A stretch of 64,000 nt of DNA from Clostridium estertheticum (GCF_026650985.1 NZ_CP086239.1:2480001-2544000), one strand, 5' to 3'. Positions 9,071-19,036 are shown, counted from the first letter of the stretch. Made by a program: numbers and translations. Notes: generated by a model not told the origin, from the letters alone.

Positions 9071-10060
9071 CTACCCCCTTGCTCCAAATTTTACTGGCTT
9101 CATCAAGCGATCAATAAGTGGTGTAACTGCATTCATTAATAAAATAGAATAACAAACCCCTTCAGGGTATCCACCCTTAAGCCTGATTAAAACAGTAATA
9201 ACTCCAGCGCCAATAGCAAAAACTATCTGCCCTTTCTTTGTAATTGGAATGGTAACCATATCTGTAGCCATGAAAAAAGCTCCTATAATAAGGCCTCCAG
9301 CCATCATATGAAATAACGGATCTCCAGTAAATAAACCTGTTGGTCCACATATCCAAGTTAAAATACCTACAGTTCCGATCATAAATGCAGGAACTACCCA
9401 ATTTGCATAACCTTTATAAATTAAATATATACCTCCAATAATTAGTAAAACCGTAGATGTTTCACCAATACTTCCATTACGAAAGCCAATAAACATATCT
9501 TTATACATTTGAGGTGCACTTCCAAAAGTATCTATTAATTTTGAATATCCTTGTTGTTTTAAAATATTTAAAGGTGTTGCAGTAGACACTACGTCTACGC
9601 TTGATGTGAACTTTGACCAAGTTGTCATAGCAACTGGCCATGAAACCATAAGCGCAGCACGACCAATATGAGCTGGATTGAAAATATTATATCCAAGACC
9701 ACCCATAGCATGTTTTGCAATTACTATAGCTATAAATGAACCAACAATTGCCATATAAGGTGGTATTGCTGGTGGTAAACACATTGAAAGCAATAGTCCC
9801 GTTAAAAATGCACTTCCATCAGAAATAGTTACTGGTTTTTTTCTAAGTTTTTGTACTATATATTCAAATCCTACCGCAGACAAACTTCCCGCAAGTAATA
9901 CGAATAAAGCAGACGTTCCAAAATGATAAATTGCGAAAAGTGCAGCTGGCGTTAATGCCATAGTAACAGTCCACATAATTTTAGAAATAGATGCTTCTGC
10001 ACGTATATGTGGAGACGTTGACACGGTAAAGAGATTCTCTTGTAATTTTACTTCACTCAT
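9071..10060 (-). CDS. rnfD: Rnf complex subunit D (covalent FMN, membrane)
   Basis: 329 residues with about nine membrane helices. The FMN-threonine motif is in VSTATPLN near residue 161. GRAALMVSWP and FFMATDMVTIPIT are conserved RnfD/NqrB segments. It overlaps the end of rnfC by four bases (ATGA type), so translation is coupled. It is a core ion-pumping subunit. Confidence 0.95.
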   Translation of the reverse strand: MSEVKLQENLFTVSTSPHIRAEASISKIMWTVTMALTPAALFAIYHFGTSALFVLLAGSLSAVGFEYIVQKLRKKPVTISDGSAFLTGLLLSMCLPPAIPPYMAIVGSFIAIVIAKHAMGGLGYNIFNPAHIGRAALMVSWPVAMTTWSKFTSSVDVVSTATPLNILKQQGYSKLIDTFGSAPQMYKDMFIGFRNGSIGETSTVLLIIGGIYLIYKGYANWVVPAFMIGTVGILTWICGPTGLFTGDPLFHMMAGGLIIGAFFMATDMVTIPITKKGQIVFAIGAGVITVLIRLKGGYPEGVCYSILLMNAVTPLIDRLMKPVKFGARG

Positions 10061-11394
10061 TTAGCTAGAGCCTCCTTTTTTTTAGCAGCATCTGCATTGT
10101 TTCTCATTTTACTGTATTTAATGTATTGTACAATATTACGTTTAGCTGGACATACATAAACACAGCTTCCACATTCAGCACAATCGAAAAGATTTTGTTC
10201 AAGTTTTGCTTCCTCATACATATCTCTTTCTCCGAGTATACTTAGCATACTTGGATTAAGTCCACAAGGGCAAACACTTACACATTTTCCACAACGAATA
10301 CAGGGAGATTGAGTTCCATTATTAATATCTTTCTTAGTTAATCCAAGTATTCCAGAAACCCCTTTAATTATAGAAATATTTAAATTTGATTGAGCAAATC
10401 CCATCATAGGACCACCCATAATAATTTTAGCTGGTGGTTCTTTAAATCCGCCACAATTCTCAATAGCATCTTCAAATGTTGTTCCAATTCTAAGCAAAAG
10501 ATTTTTAGGTTCTTTAACAGCACTTCCACTTATTGTTGTTACTCTTTCAATTAATGGAATTCCACTTACAACTGCGTCACAAATTGCAACGACTGTACCT
10601 ACGTTTTGAACAACAACCCCAACATCCATTGGTAAGCTTCCTGATGGAACCTCACGATCTACAAGTACTTTAATAAGCATTTTTTCCGCACCTTGTGGAT
10701 ATTTAGTTGGTATCGCCATTACTTTAACTGTAGTTCCTTCAAACGCCTTTTGCATAGCAATAACAGCATCTGGTTTATTGTCTTCTATTCCAACAAATGC
10801 TTTTTCAACTCCAAGAACCTTCATTACTAATTTTACTCCAATAGCAATTTTATCTGAATGTTCAAGCATCATTCTGTGATCTGCTGTTAAAAAAGGCTCA
10901 CATTCTGCTGCATTCAAAATAAAAGTATCTATTTTCTTATCTTTTGGTGGTGATAATTTTACGAAAGTTGGGAAAGTAGCTCCGCCCATTCCAACGATAC
11001 CTGCTTCTTTAATGATGCCTTTTATTTCATCAGAATTTAACTTCTCCCAGTCGCGAACAAGAGGGATTCCTTCTATCCATTCGTCTTTTCCATCATTTTC
11101 AATTACGATAGAAAGACATTTTCCAAATACCGGATGAGGATACAAAGCTATATCTTTAACCATACCTGATATAGATGCATGTACTGGACTTGAAACAAAA
11201 GCTGGACTAGTTGCTATAACCTGTCCCTTCTTTACATAATCACCCTTTGCTACAGTTGGCACACAAGGAGCACCGATATGCTGGCTCACAGGAATAACAA
11301 CTTTACTTGGTAAAGTTGCTATTTCTATAGGCTTGCTCGCGGTGTAATTTTTAGAACCATTTGGATGTATTCCTCCACGAAAACTTTTTATCAC
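10057..11394 (-). CDS. rnfC: Rnf complex subunit C (NADH dehydrogenase module)
   Basis: 445 residues. The N-terminal domain has a barrel-sandwich segment (FRGGIHP, VPTVAKGDYVKKGQVIA). A Rossmann-like NADH/FMN domain follows, with GIVGMGGATFPTFVKL near residue 140. Two C-terminal [4Fe-4S] motifs are CIRCGKCVSVCP and CAECGSCVYVCP. RnfC is the NAD(H)-reacting peripheral subunit. It is the first rnf gene, 74 bases after the RseC-like gene. Confidence 0.95.
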   Translation of the reverse strand: MIKSFRGGIHPNGSKNYTASKPIEIATLPSKVVIPVSQHIGAPCVPTVAKGDYVKKGQVIATSPAFVSSPVHASISGMVKDIALYPHPVFGKCLSIVIENDGKDEWIEGIPLVRDWEKLNSDEIKGIIKEAGIVGMGGATFPTFVKLSPPKDKKIDTFILNAAECEPFLTADHRMMLEHSDKIAIGVKLVMKVLGVEKAFVGIEDNKPDAVIAMQKAFEGTTVKVMAIPTKYPQGAEKMLIKVLVDREVPSGSLPMDVGVVVQNVGTVVAICDAVVSGIPLIERVTTISGSAVKEPKNLLLRIGTTFEDAIENCGGFKEPPAKIIMGGPMMGFAQSNLNISIIKGVSGILGLTKKDINNGTQSPCIRCGKCVSVCPCGLNPSMLSILGERDMYEEAKLEQNLFDCAECGSCVYVCPAKRNIVQYIKYSKMRNNADAAKKKEALAK

Positions 11395-11468
11395 TTTTCC
11401 ACACCTCTTTTAAAATATTTAAAATTTGTGAACTATAATAGATATAATCAAATTCGAAAAAATTATAT

Positions 11469-11888
11469 TCAAGATAAACTTTTAGTAATCACAGGTTGCA
11501 TTTTGTCATTATTATGAGCGTACTTTTCAAAATGTTTTATATTAATAATTGATAATACAAATGTTATTATTCCGCCTCCAATTTGAAATCCCAGAACAGA
11601 ATACCCAAATTTTCTAGCTATTACTTGTCCGACAATAACACCTATTACAACTAGAACAAGAGGAAGTATATATACAACAAAAGCCGCCATTAACATATTT
11701 GTATCTTTCATTTCAAATGCAATTCGTTGACCAATTTTAGCTCCAATAGGATTTTTAGCCTCTATTACAACTGAATTGTCGCCAGGACATGCACCACAAT
11801 TTTTACACTCATTATGCCTTCCTACTTTTACTTTCGCAATATTATCCTTAGAAATCTCTATTATAATTCCTTCTTCTTCCTTTACCAC
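11469..11888 (-). CDS. RseC/MucC family SoxR-reducing protein, Rnf-linked
   Basis: 139 residues. The N-terminal soluble part holds three Cys (CKNCGACPG near residues 29-34). Two membrane helices follow (about 67-88 and 97-115). This is the RseC family, known as part of SoxR-reducing systems with Rnf-like proteins in enterics. Placement directly upstream of rnfC suggests assembly, or electron or regulatory coupling to Rnf. The start is the GTG at 11888, 8 bases after GAAGGAG. A shortened relative without the Cys domain lies at 50120-50398. Confidence 0.82.
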   Translation of the reverse strand: MVKEEEGIIIEISKDNIAKVKVGRHNECKNCGACPGDNSVVIEAKNPIGAKIGQRIAFEMKDTNMLMAAFVVYILPLVLVVIGVIVGQVIARKFGYSVLGFQIGGGIITFVLSIINIKHFEKYAHNNDKMQPVITKSLS

Positions 11889-12063
11889 CTCTACAGCTCC
11901 TTCCTCTACTACAATATAATTATATTATACTCGCACGGAACTATTTATATGATAATTAAACGCTCCCCCTTTGATTATAGTATCAATTACATTATAAGCC
12001 TATAATAAAATTCGACTAATTACTTCATGTCGATTTATATATAAAATTCAGCTCCTATCTCTC

Positions 12064-12092
12064 AAGATAGTTTTATTTAGTGTAAAAGTCAA
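12064..12092 (-). promoter_or_regulatory. Probable promoter of rseC-rnfCDGEAB
   Basis: On the minus strand, TTGACT (12087-12092), a 17-base spacer and TATCTT (12064-12069). The leader before the RseC-like gene would be about 170 bases. Confidence 0.5.
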
Positions 12093-12367
12093 CAATAATT
12101 AAATTTTTAACAAATGCCTATATAATAATTTATATGCCTTATATATAAGAAACTATTTTTAAAATATACACAGTTGCTTATTCATTACTTTAGCATTTAT
12201 AAATAATATTGATTCTACTAATGTTTTTGGCAATACAGTCCCGTATTTCCGCATTAGCGTCTTATAATACCAACGCATTCTGTTATATTTGTTTTTTTCA
12301 GTACTAGAACAGTTATATACATTAATTACTTTTTATTTTTTTAGATTTGTTAAGTTTTTGTTAAATA

Positions 12368-12418
12368 ACGTTAAAACATTAACAACTACCGTTTTTACGT
12401 ATAGAATTATGCTATAAT
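12368..12418 (+). promoter_or_regulatory. Rex-like operator next to an orphan extended -10 promoter
   Basis: ACGTTAAAACATTAACAA (12368-12385) is identical to the nadE1 operator. Two further TTGTTAA half-sites lie at 12348-12354 and 12359-12365. The extended -10 TGCTATAAT is at 12410-12418, with the operator just upstream of its -35 region. The presumed transcript begins with a CTTATC/GATAAG hairpin and runs towards the 3' end of the cyclase gene. Confidence 0.5.
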
Positions 12419-12594
12419 TCTTATCACAAAGATAAGTAATTGAGGGGTTCAAGACACGCAACTTTAAAATTATTTAACTTTATATTTTCAATATTGATAT
12501 CATTTAATTGTAAAACTAATCCTTTTTTTCATATATTAAATAATTTGTAAATATAATTTTAAAACAGAACATAATTACAATTAAATATCTCCCT

Positions 12595-13227
12595 TTATAA
12601 TATCATTAAGTCCTTTATTAAAACTATTCTAGCAGGTGCACCATCTACACCTTTAATTTTAAGTGGAAGCGCACACATGAAGTATTCATCTTCTGAAACT
12701 TCTTTTAACCTAACACCCTCTATTATAATTATGCCTTTATTAAAAAGTGTTTTATGGGTTTCATGACCCGGCTGAGCTCTCTCTATTCCAAAGGAATCTA
12801 TTGCCACACCCACTATTTCCTTTTCTGCCAAGTACTCTGCTCCACTTATTGAAAGATATACAAAGTCTGATTCATACCCCTCTTTAAATGAATTTTTAGT
12901 TTTAAGTAATAAGAATTCAAAGGGCTTAATGTTTTTATCCATAAGATCCTCTTTTGTTATTGAACCTATAACTTTAGTTAAGTCTATTACTCTACATTTC
13001 CTAATCAATTTAGTTAGATCTATAACATCAATTGTATCGCCATCATTATCCACATGAAATGCTGCATCAATATGAGTTCCTGTATGCACATTCATATACA
13101 AACTAGATTCATTTATTTTATCTTTTGGGATTTTACTTTCAAATTTAATTATTGGTCTTTTTTCCTCTTTATTCTTGTATACTCCCATATCCTTTTCAAT
13201 AATCATAGATATATCATATATAATCAT
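12595..13227 (-). CDS. Cyclase / kynurenine-formamidase-like metal hydrolase
   Basis: 210 residues of the cyclase family (PF04199). The metal-binding motif HTGTHIDAAFH near residue 48 is the family signature HxGTHxDxPxH with Ala in place of Pro. DLTK, AIDSFGIERAQPG and IIEGVRL also match the family. Members hydrolyse N-formylkynurenine, isatin and related amides, so the substrate is open. It lies 11 bases after zwf, so they form an operon, but I see no tryptophan-degradation genes nearby. Confidence 0.8.
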   Translation of the reverse strand: MIIYDISMIIEKDMGVYKNKEEKRPIIKFESKIPKDKINESSLYMNVHTGTHIDAAFHVDNDGDTIDVIDLTKLIRKCRVIDLTKVIGSITKEDLMDKNIKPFEFLLLKTKNSFKEGYESDFVYLSISGAEYLAEKEIVGVAIDSFGIERAQPGHETHKTLFNKGIIIIEGVRLKEVSEDEYFMCALPLKIKGVDGAPARIVLIKDLMIL

Positions 13228-13238
13228 GTTATCCCTCC

Positions 13239-14741
13239 TTAGATTTCAGTATTCCACCACTGTCTGCCATCCTTTTCAATTAAATCTACTGCTCCCGTAG
13301 GTCCTGGTGTTCCCGCCGCGTAGTTAGGGTAATTAGAAACATCATTCTCATATCCTTTTTCAATACTTTCAATGAATTTCCAAGAATATTCAAGTTCATC
13401 CCACCTTGTAAATAAAGATGAATTATTTCTAATTGCTTCAAGCAACAACTTCTCATAGGCCTCAGGCGAATCATTTAAATACTTACAACTTTGGCAATAA
13501 TCTAACTCTACCTTTTCCATTTTAAAGTCATTACCAGGCTTTTTAGCATTTATTTGAAAATAAAAGCCCTCCTCTGGCTGAATTTTTAAAACTAAAAGAT
13601 TATTACCTATTTGGTCAAATTCTTTATAATAATTAATTCCAGCAAGTTTTTTAAACTGAATAACTATTTCCGTACTTTTTGTATCCATTCTTTTTCCTGC
13701 TCTTATATAAATGGGCACTCCTCCAAAACGGAAATTATCTATATAAGTCTTAAGCGCTATAAATGTATCTGTATTAGATTTACTAGATACCCTTTCTTCT
13801 TGTCTATAGCCCACTACACTGGCTTCATTAACTGTTCCCGGACCATATTGCCCTCGAACTATATCTTCCTTTAATGACGCCGAAGTAAAAGGTCTTAGCG
13901 ATTTAAGCACCTTAACTTTTTCATCTCTTATAGATTCCGGATCAAAATCCACTGGAGGTTCCATTGCAATCATTGTAAGCATCTGTAATAAATGATTTTG
14001 AAGCATATCTTTTAATATACCCGCATTTTCATAATATGCCCCTCTGTTTTCTACACCTATTAGTTCATTAGACGTAATTTGGATATTATCAATATAATTT
14101 GCATTCCATAAAGGTTCGAATAGAGAATTACCAAATCTAATTGCTAATATATTTTGGATCATTTCCTTTCCTAAATAATGATCTATTCTAAATATATCTT
14201 CTTCCGGTATAAGTTTTGATATATTATCATTTAAAATTCTCGCAGTTTTCAAATTTGATCCAAAAGGCTTTTCTATCATTACTCTCTGCCAGCCTATTGA
14301 TTTACAAACCATATTATTGTTTTTTAAGTTTCTAATTATACCCTCAAAAAACTCTGGTGCAACTGCTAAATAATATAATCTATTTCCTCTTGTTGAATAT
14401 TCAGTCTCCATTGTTTCCAAAAACAAATCTAAATCCTTATATCCTTGATCATTTGAAGTAAAATCAAAATTCTTATAGAATATTCTCTTGATGAAATTAT
14501 CCCATAATTTACTATTCAAAGGAAATCTAGAGAATTCTTTTACATACTCATGCATTTCTGTCCTATACTGTTCACTTGTCTTTTCTCGTCTTCCTATAGA
14601 CACAATTGTAAAATTCTCAGATAATTTTCCCTCATGCATTAAGCTAAAAATAGCCGGAATAAGTTTTCTTTTTGTCAGATCACCAGTTCCACCAAAAATT
14701 ACAAACATACTAGAAAGTTCTATATCCATATTTTTCTCCAT
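13239..14741 (-). CDS. zwf: Glucose-6-phosphate 1-dehydrogenase
   Basis: 500 residues, the normal length. The NAD(P)-binding loop is FGGTGDLTKRKLIPA near residue 17, and the catalytic signature RIDHYLGKEMIQN is near residue 186. It oxidises glucose-6-phosphate and supplies NADPH. Many Clostridium species lack the oxidative pentose-phosphate branch, so a complete zwf is notable. No pgl or gnd is in the window. The downstream cyclase gene starts 11 bases later. Confidence 0.94.
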   Translation of the reverse strand: MEKNMDIELSSMFVIFGGTGDLTKRKLIPAIFSLMHEGKLSENFTIVSIGRREKTSEQYRTEMHEYVKEFSRFPLNSKLWDNFIKRIFYKNFDFTSNDQGYKDLDLFLETMETEYSTRGNRLYYLAVAPEFFEGIIRNLKNNNMVCKSIGWQRVMIEKPFGSNLKTARILNDNISKLIPEEDIFRIDHYLGKEMIQNILAIRFGNSLFEPLWNANYIDNIQITSNELIGVENRGAYYENAGILKDMLQNHLLQMLTMIAMEPPVDFDPESIRDEKVKVLKSLRPFTSASLKEDIVRGQYGPGTVNEASVVGYRQEERVSSKSNTDTFIALKTYIDNFRFGGVPIYIRAGKRMDTKSTEIVIQFKKLAGINYYKEFDQIGNNLLVLKIQPEEGFYFQINAKKPGNDFKMEKVELDYCQSCKYLNDSPEAYEKLLLEAIRNNSSLFTRWDELEYSWKFIESIEKGYENDVSNYPNYAAGTPGPTGAVDLIEKDGRQWWNTEI

Positions 14742-14903
14742 TCAAAGTTCACCCTACTCCTATTTTTTTATAAAATTAAGGAATATTAACCTTTTTAATT
14801 AATATACCACAAACTAGCATCACACATAACAATATACATGTAAGTACTTTATTAGAAATTAATGTACATTATACCCTTTTTATTATAATTTACAATGCAC
14901 ATA

Positions 14904-14940
14904 AAAAAAACAACTTGTAAAAAATTTTACAAGTTGTTCT
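14904..14940 (-). terminator. Terminator after the lipoprotein gene
   Basis: CAACTTGTAAAA / TTTTACAAGTTG stem; the A-run on its plus side is a T-run for minus-strand transcripts. Confidence 0.8.
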
Positions 14941-14977
14941 TATTTATGTCCTATAAGTCACAAATAGATGCACCTTA

Positions 14978-16198
14978 TTAATTTGTAGGTAATTTTGTGT
15001 TAGATAACTTCAATATATCATTATAGTTAAATGAATTAGTTGAATTTGTTTTTGGTAACACAATATCAATGTTTTTATTAATATTAGTTATATCTGTATT
15101 AAAATCTATTCCTATAGTATATATACCAGTTTGGTCACTATTACTTGTCACAGCTGTTTTACTAGCTAATTTGTTTATGCTAGGTAAATCAACTACAAAT
15201 TCAGCATTACCTTTTTCATTTACAACATAACCATCCTTATTAATAGTATATCTAATTGTAATTCCTTTATCACCAAGAATTTTAAGATTATCAATAGATT
15301 CTAATGATTTATTCATACTTTTAAGTTGTTGTGGCAATTGAGTTGTTATATCGCCAAATGCCTTATTTATTTCATCCTTGCTAGTTTTATCCTGACCACC
15401 AGTTACATCATAAACTGACATCATAGCTTTCATATAATCCTGAGTAAAACTCATAGCATCCTTGCTCTCTGAAAGGTTATTCAAAGTATAATGCATTAAA
15501 TCCTTAAATGATTTATCATTTAACTTTACTTCATAAGTATCTGTAGCTTGAATTACGTTATCTTGCAAGAAACTTTGACTTCCCATATAGGTAACATACT
15601 TTGTAGTTGGATTAAATTGTTTAGCATATTTAACTATAAAATCAGTTAATTTAGGTTGGAATTCTTTGCTAAAAGCCATAAGTTTTTTATAATCAGTCTT
15701 AGGCATACCTGGTGTACTTGTCATATTCGCTAAATCCATTGCCATGTATTCTTTACCTTTTAACTCAGTTGGAAGCTGCGATGAAAGCAATTGAGGAATT
15801 TTATACAACTCATTAATCACAGGTTTTTCTCCAGTTACATCTGTATCAACCCAAATGCTCATGTTTATAGGGTCTGGAGATTGAACTAATTGTAATGATA
15901 TATCGCTTTGCATTTTTGAAATTGTTCTATCTGCATTCTGATTGGTTTTAGTTACCATAGAGATTTTAGTTCCATTTATAGATGGCAACACAGTATCCAT
16001 CATTTGCTTCTCTTTTATCGACATATTAGTGCCTGAAACCTTAAGTGAAATATCAGTTTTACTCTGCATAGAGTTTATTGTTTGTGACTTTGTAAATGTC
16101 TTCACAAGTGCAAAACCATCAGTTGAACACCCAGCGAATAGTGAAGTCGTCATAATTAAACCAACACCCAGAGCTAACATTTTCTTAGTTTTTATCAT
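14978..16198 (-). CDS. Secreted lipoprotein of unknown function
   Basis: 406 residues from the ATG at 16198, which has AAAGGGGG ahead of it; an upstream in-frame start at 16234 lacks such a site. A type II signal peptide ends in the lipobox LFAGC with Cys at residue 24. The rest is a soluble extracellular domain rich in Thr, Ser and Lys, with no motif that I recognise. Repeated phrases on threonine-rich strands suggest a beta-rich fold such as those of the LppX/LolA-like superfamily, but that is a guess. It is a monocistronic gene downstream of the PBP gene. Confidence 0.8.
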   Translation of the reverse strand: MIKTKKMLALGVGLIMTTSLFAGCSTDGFALVKTFTKSQTINSMQSKTDISLKVSGTNMSIKEKQMMDTVLPSINGTKISMVTKTNQNADRTISKMQSDISLQLVQSPDPINMSIWVDTDVTGEKPVINELYKIPQLLSSQLPTELKGKEYMAMDLANMTSTPGMPKTDYKKLMAFSKEFQPKLTDFIVKYAKQFNPTTKYVTYMGSQSFLQDNVIQATDTYEVKLNDKSFKDLMHYTLNNLSESKDAMSFTQDYMKAMMSVYDVTGGQDKTSKDEINKAFGDITTQLPQQLKSMNKSLESIDNLKILGDKGITIRYTINKDGYVVNEKGNAEFVVDLPSINKLASKTAVTSNSDQTGIYTIGIDFNTDITNINKNIDIVLPKTNSTNSFNYNDILKLSNTKLPTN

Positions 16199-16375
16199 TG
16201 TTATTTCCCCCTTTAATATTAAATATATTGACATTCTTTATTATGCTTTATTTATAAACCATATAAATAGAGCCAATCCTATTACAATTTTTATGCCACT
16301 ATATATGTATATTACCATTATGAAGTAAAAATGTAAATATTCAATATATTTAAATAAAATAAATTTAGAGGAGTA

Positions 16376-18169
16376 TTATTTTTTTGTACTACTCACATTA
16401 CTAGGAGCCATATTGATTATTGGAAATAATTCTAAAAATAACTTACGCGCCGCAGGTACTGCCGTTTGCGCAGCATAATAATTCGAAGCGTTTGGTTCCT
16501 CTATAGTAATTACTAAACTCACTTTTGGGTCGCTGGCAGGTGCCATACCAGCAAATGAGGATACATATTTACCAGTGTTATAACCTCCGTCGATACTGTT
16601 AACTTTATTTGCAGTTCCAGTTTTACCTGCTATATGATAACCGTCAATATATGTTCCAACCGCTGTTCCTTCTTTAACTACCCTTTCCAAATACGTTCTT
16701 AGCTGAGCTGCTTTTTCTTTGCTCATTATTGTTTTCTCATTTAGATTACTAAATTGCTTCTCTATAACCTTTTTTCCATTTTCAATATGAGATATGTCTT
16801 TCATAACATGTGGTGTTATCCATGTTCCCCCGTTTGCCACTGCGTTAAACGCTGCAATATATTGTATTTGGGTAACTGCAACACCTTGTCCATATGCCAT
16901 TGTAGCAAGATCAATCGGTGTTATATTATTTAAGTCTTTTACAATCCCTGTACCCTCGCCCGGCATATCAACATTCGTTTTCTGTCCAAAGCCAGCAAGC
17001 TCTATAAATTTATAAAAGTTGGCCTTTCCTATCATCTGCCCTAGTTTAACAAACCCAACATTATCTGAATTCTTAATTATATCCGAGAAAGTCTCAATTC
17101 CATAATTTTCTTTATTATCGCTATATAATAATTTATTTCCAACCTTAATGCTACCATTACTTATAAATCGATCCTTATCTGTTACAGCATTATTTTGAAG
17201 CGCTGCAGCTGATGTTATAACCTTGAAAATTGATCCCGGTTCAAATGCACTGCTAATGGCTCTATTCTTCCAAATTTCCTGTGTTTCTTTGCTTGTCTTA
17301 CCTTCTACATATGGAATATTTAAATTATAATCTGGTGCATTAGCCATTGCCATAATCTCACCATTCTTTGGGTTCATAATTGTTATACTTACAGATTTTG
17401 CACCATTTTTAGCTAATGTTTCTTTTGCAACTTTCTGTGCTAACTCTTGAACTCGTTCATCAATAGTTAATGTTAAATCCTTTCCGTTTACTGGTTGAAC
17501 TGTCACTGCTTCCGTATAAGGTAATTCATTACTATCCCTATCCGTTTCAACTACCTTAACTCCAGGAACACCTGCTAATTCATTATTGTAACTTAATTCA
17601 ACTCCATTGACTCCATTTCCATCTAAATTGGTATGCCCCATTACATGTGATAAAAAGTTATCGTTTGGGTATGTCCTCTCCACATCTTTTGAAATTATTA
17701 TTCCGCTATATTTTAGAGCCTTAATTTTATCCACAACTTTTTTTTCTACCTTTCTTTTAAGTGATACAAATTGTAATGGATTCCCTTTGCTATCTTTGTC
17801 ATCTAATATCTCCTTAATTTTGTTCTTATCAATATTTAGTATTTTCGACAATTGAAGATCCGCTTGTTCCTCTGGTATTTTTTTGTCTACTAAATATTTT
17901 TTTAATACATTCAAATCAACATCTAGTCTATAAATATTCATACTTAATGCCAATTCTTGACCATTTCTATCTAGAATCGCTCCTCTTATAGGAGGTACCG
18001 CTATATTTTTTGTCTGCTGCTGTAATGCCAAAGATTTATACTTCGACCCGTTAACGGCCATTAAATAAACCATTCTGCCAACAAGAGCACTAAATACCAA
18101 AGAAAATAATAAAGCTACAATTAAAATTCTTTTACCTCGTTCCCGTTTTCCTTTCACTCTACTCACCAA
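16376..18169 (-). CDS. Class B penicillin-binding protein (PBP2/SpoVD-like transpeptidase)
   Basis: 597 residues. A basic cytoplasmic start and one membrane helix (about 14-34) precede the PBP dimerisation domain (PPIRGAILDRNGQELALS). The transpeptidase domain has all three active-site motifs: SxxK in EPGSIFKV, SxN in KNSDNVGF and KTG in HIAGKTGTANKV. It cross-links peptidoglycan outside the membrane. No C-terminal PASTA domain is present, unlike many SpoVD and PBP2x proteins. It stands alone, away from a dcw cluster, so a special role such as sporulation or stress is possible. Confidence 0.92.
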   Translation of the reverse strand: MVSRVKGKRERGKRILIVALLFSLVFSALVGRMVYLMAVNGSKYKSLALQQQTKNIAVPPIRGAILDRNGQELALSMNIYRLDVDLNVLKKYLVDKKIPEEQADLQLSKILNIDKNKIKEILDDKDSKGNPLQFVSLKRKVEKKVVDKIKALKYSGIIISKDVERTYPNDNFLSHVMGHTNLDGNGVNGVELSYNNELAGVPGVKVVETDRDSNELPYTEAVTVQPVNGKDLTLTIDERVQELAQKVAKETLAKNGAKSVSITIMNPKNGEIMAMANAPDYNLNIPYVEGKTSKETQEIWKNRAISSAFEPGSIFKVITSAAALQNNAVTDKDRFISNGSIKVGNKLLYSDNKENYGIETFSDIIKNSDNVGFVKLGQMIGKANFYKFIELAGFGQKTNVDMPGEGTGIVKDLNNITPIDLATMAYGQGVAVTQIQYIAAFNAVANGGTWITPHVMKDISHIENGKKVIEKQFSNLNEKTIMSKEKAAQLRTYLERVVKEGTAVGTYIDGYHIAGKTGTANKVNSIDGGYNTGKYVSSFAGMAPASDPKVSLVITIEEPNASNYYAAQTAVPAARKLFLELFPIINMAPSNVSSTKK

Positions 18170-18251
18170 CCTATTCTATATTTTAAGACTATATTTCATA
18201 ATATAAATGTTTTATTAATTGTATCATAAACAATTAAAATAGTTCCTAATT

Positions 18252-18300
18252 CACGCAAAAAAATATAAGAAATCACTACTAGAGTAATTCCTTATATTAA
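18252..18300 (-). terminator. Terminator after the 152-residue unknown gene
   Basis: Imperfect stem AATATAAGGAAT / ATTTCTTATATT on the minus strand, followed by TTTTTTT. Confidence 0.65.
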
Positions 18301-18318
18301 TATTTTTATATAATTTTT

Positions 18319-18777
18319 TTATAAATTAATTACTCCTTTTAAGACTGGCTTATTTTCATTTATTGGATTAAATTCTATTACATCTGGTATTTTCCAGTTT
18401 TTTGTTCCATTGTTAAATTTCCTTGGTAATAAATAATGAACTACCCTATGTTCTTTTTTCCGATTATCTTTTATCTCTTCTTCAAACATAGCTTTTACTT
18501 CGTTCATGTGGCAGCTATTTATCCTAATTTGTTTAAAATCAAGTTCACTTATAATTTGCAAAAATCTATCTACTTCACTTTGAAAAACTTTTGCAAAAAA
18601 AGCATTTTGCTTATCTCCATCACAAATTAATACAGGATTAAGTTGACTTTCATTAATAATAGCTTTCAGTTTAAATACATTTTTTTTGCTCCTCCCTATA
18701 AAATAACCATAATTAATATAATTAGGGTCATTGCTTTCTGGGAAAATCACATTATATAACAATTGTTCTTCATTCAT
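18319..18777 (-). CDS. Unknown 152-residue protein downstream of the nif operon
   Basis: The ATG at 18777 is six bases after GGTGAGG. The protein is soluble, mixed charge, and begins MNEEQLLYNVIFPESNDP. I recognise no family. It has two Cys (in VLICDGDK and INSCHMNE). The terminator directly after it could mark the end of the nif unit, but 259 bases separate it from the MORN-like gene, so it may be transcribed separately. Its link to nitrogen fixation is by position only. Confidence 0.65.
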   Translation of the reverse strand: MNEEQLLYNVIFPESNDPNYINYGYFIGRSKKNVFKLKAIINESQLNPVLICDGDKQNAFFAKVFQSEVDRFLQIISELDFKQIRINSCHMNEVKAMFEEEIKDNRKKEHRVVHYLLPRKFNNGTKNWKIPDVIEFNPINENKPVLKGVINL

Positions 18778-19036
18778 TTTAATCCTCACCTTTCTAATAT
18801 ATTATTAGATAAATAAAACTAAAATTTATAAAACTGCTTTTATAAAATATCTGTTTGAAAATGTATTTGATACTATTATTATAGCAGTTGATTGTAAAGA
18901 ATATGTTATTTATTTGTTTAGAATTAGTTAATTATTAAATTATCTTATGCAATACTTTCTATAAGTCTACATCAACATTAATAAAATAGGAAGGTTAATT
19001 TCATATATTTGTGTTTTAGATTAGAATTTATCTTTG

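Larger units (their letters stand above)
11889..12594. other. 706-bp non-coding region between cyclase 3' end and rseC-rnf
   Basis: No convincing protein gene on either strand. It holds the probable rnf promoter (12064-12092, minus) and a small hairpin with TCGAC/GTCGA arms near 12013-12033. It also holds a Rex-like site (12368-12385) and a plus-strand extended -10 (TGCTATAAT, 12410-12418) that does not lead to an obvious gene. Confidence 0.6.
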
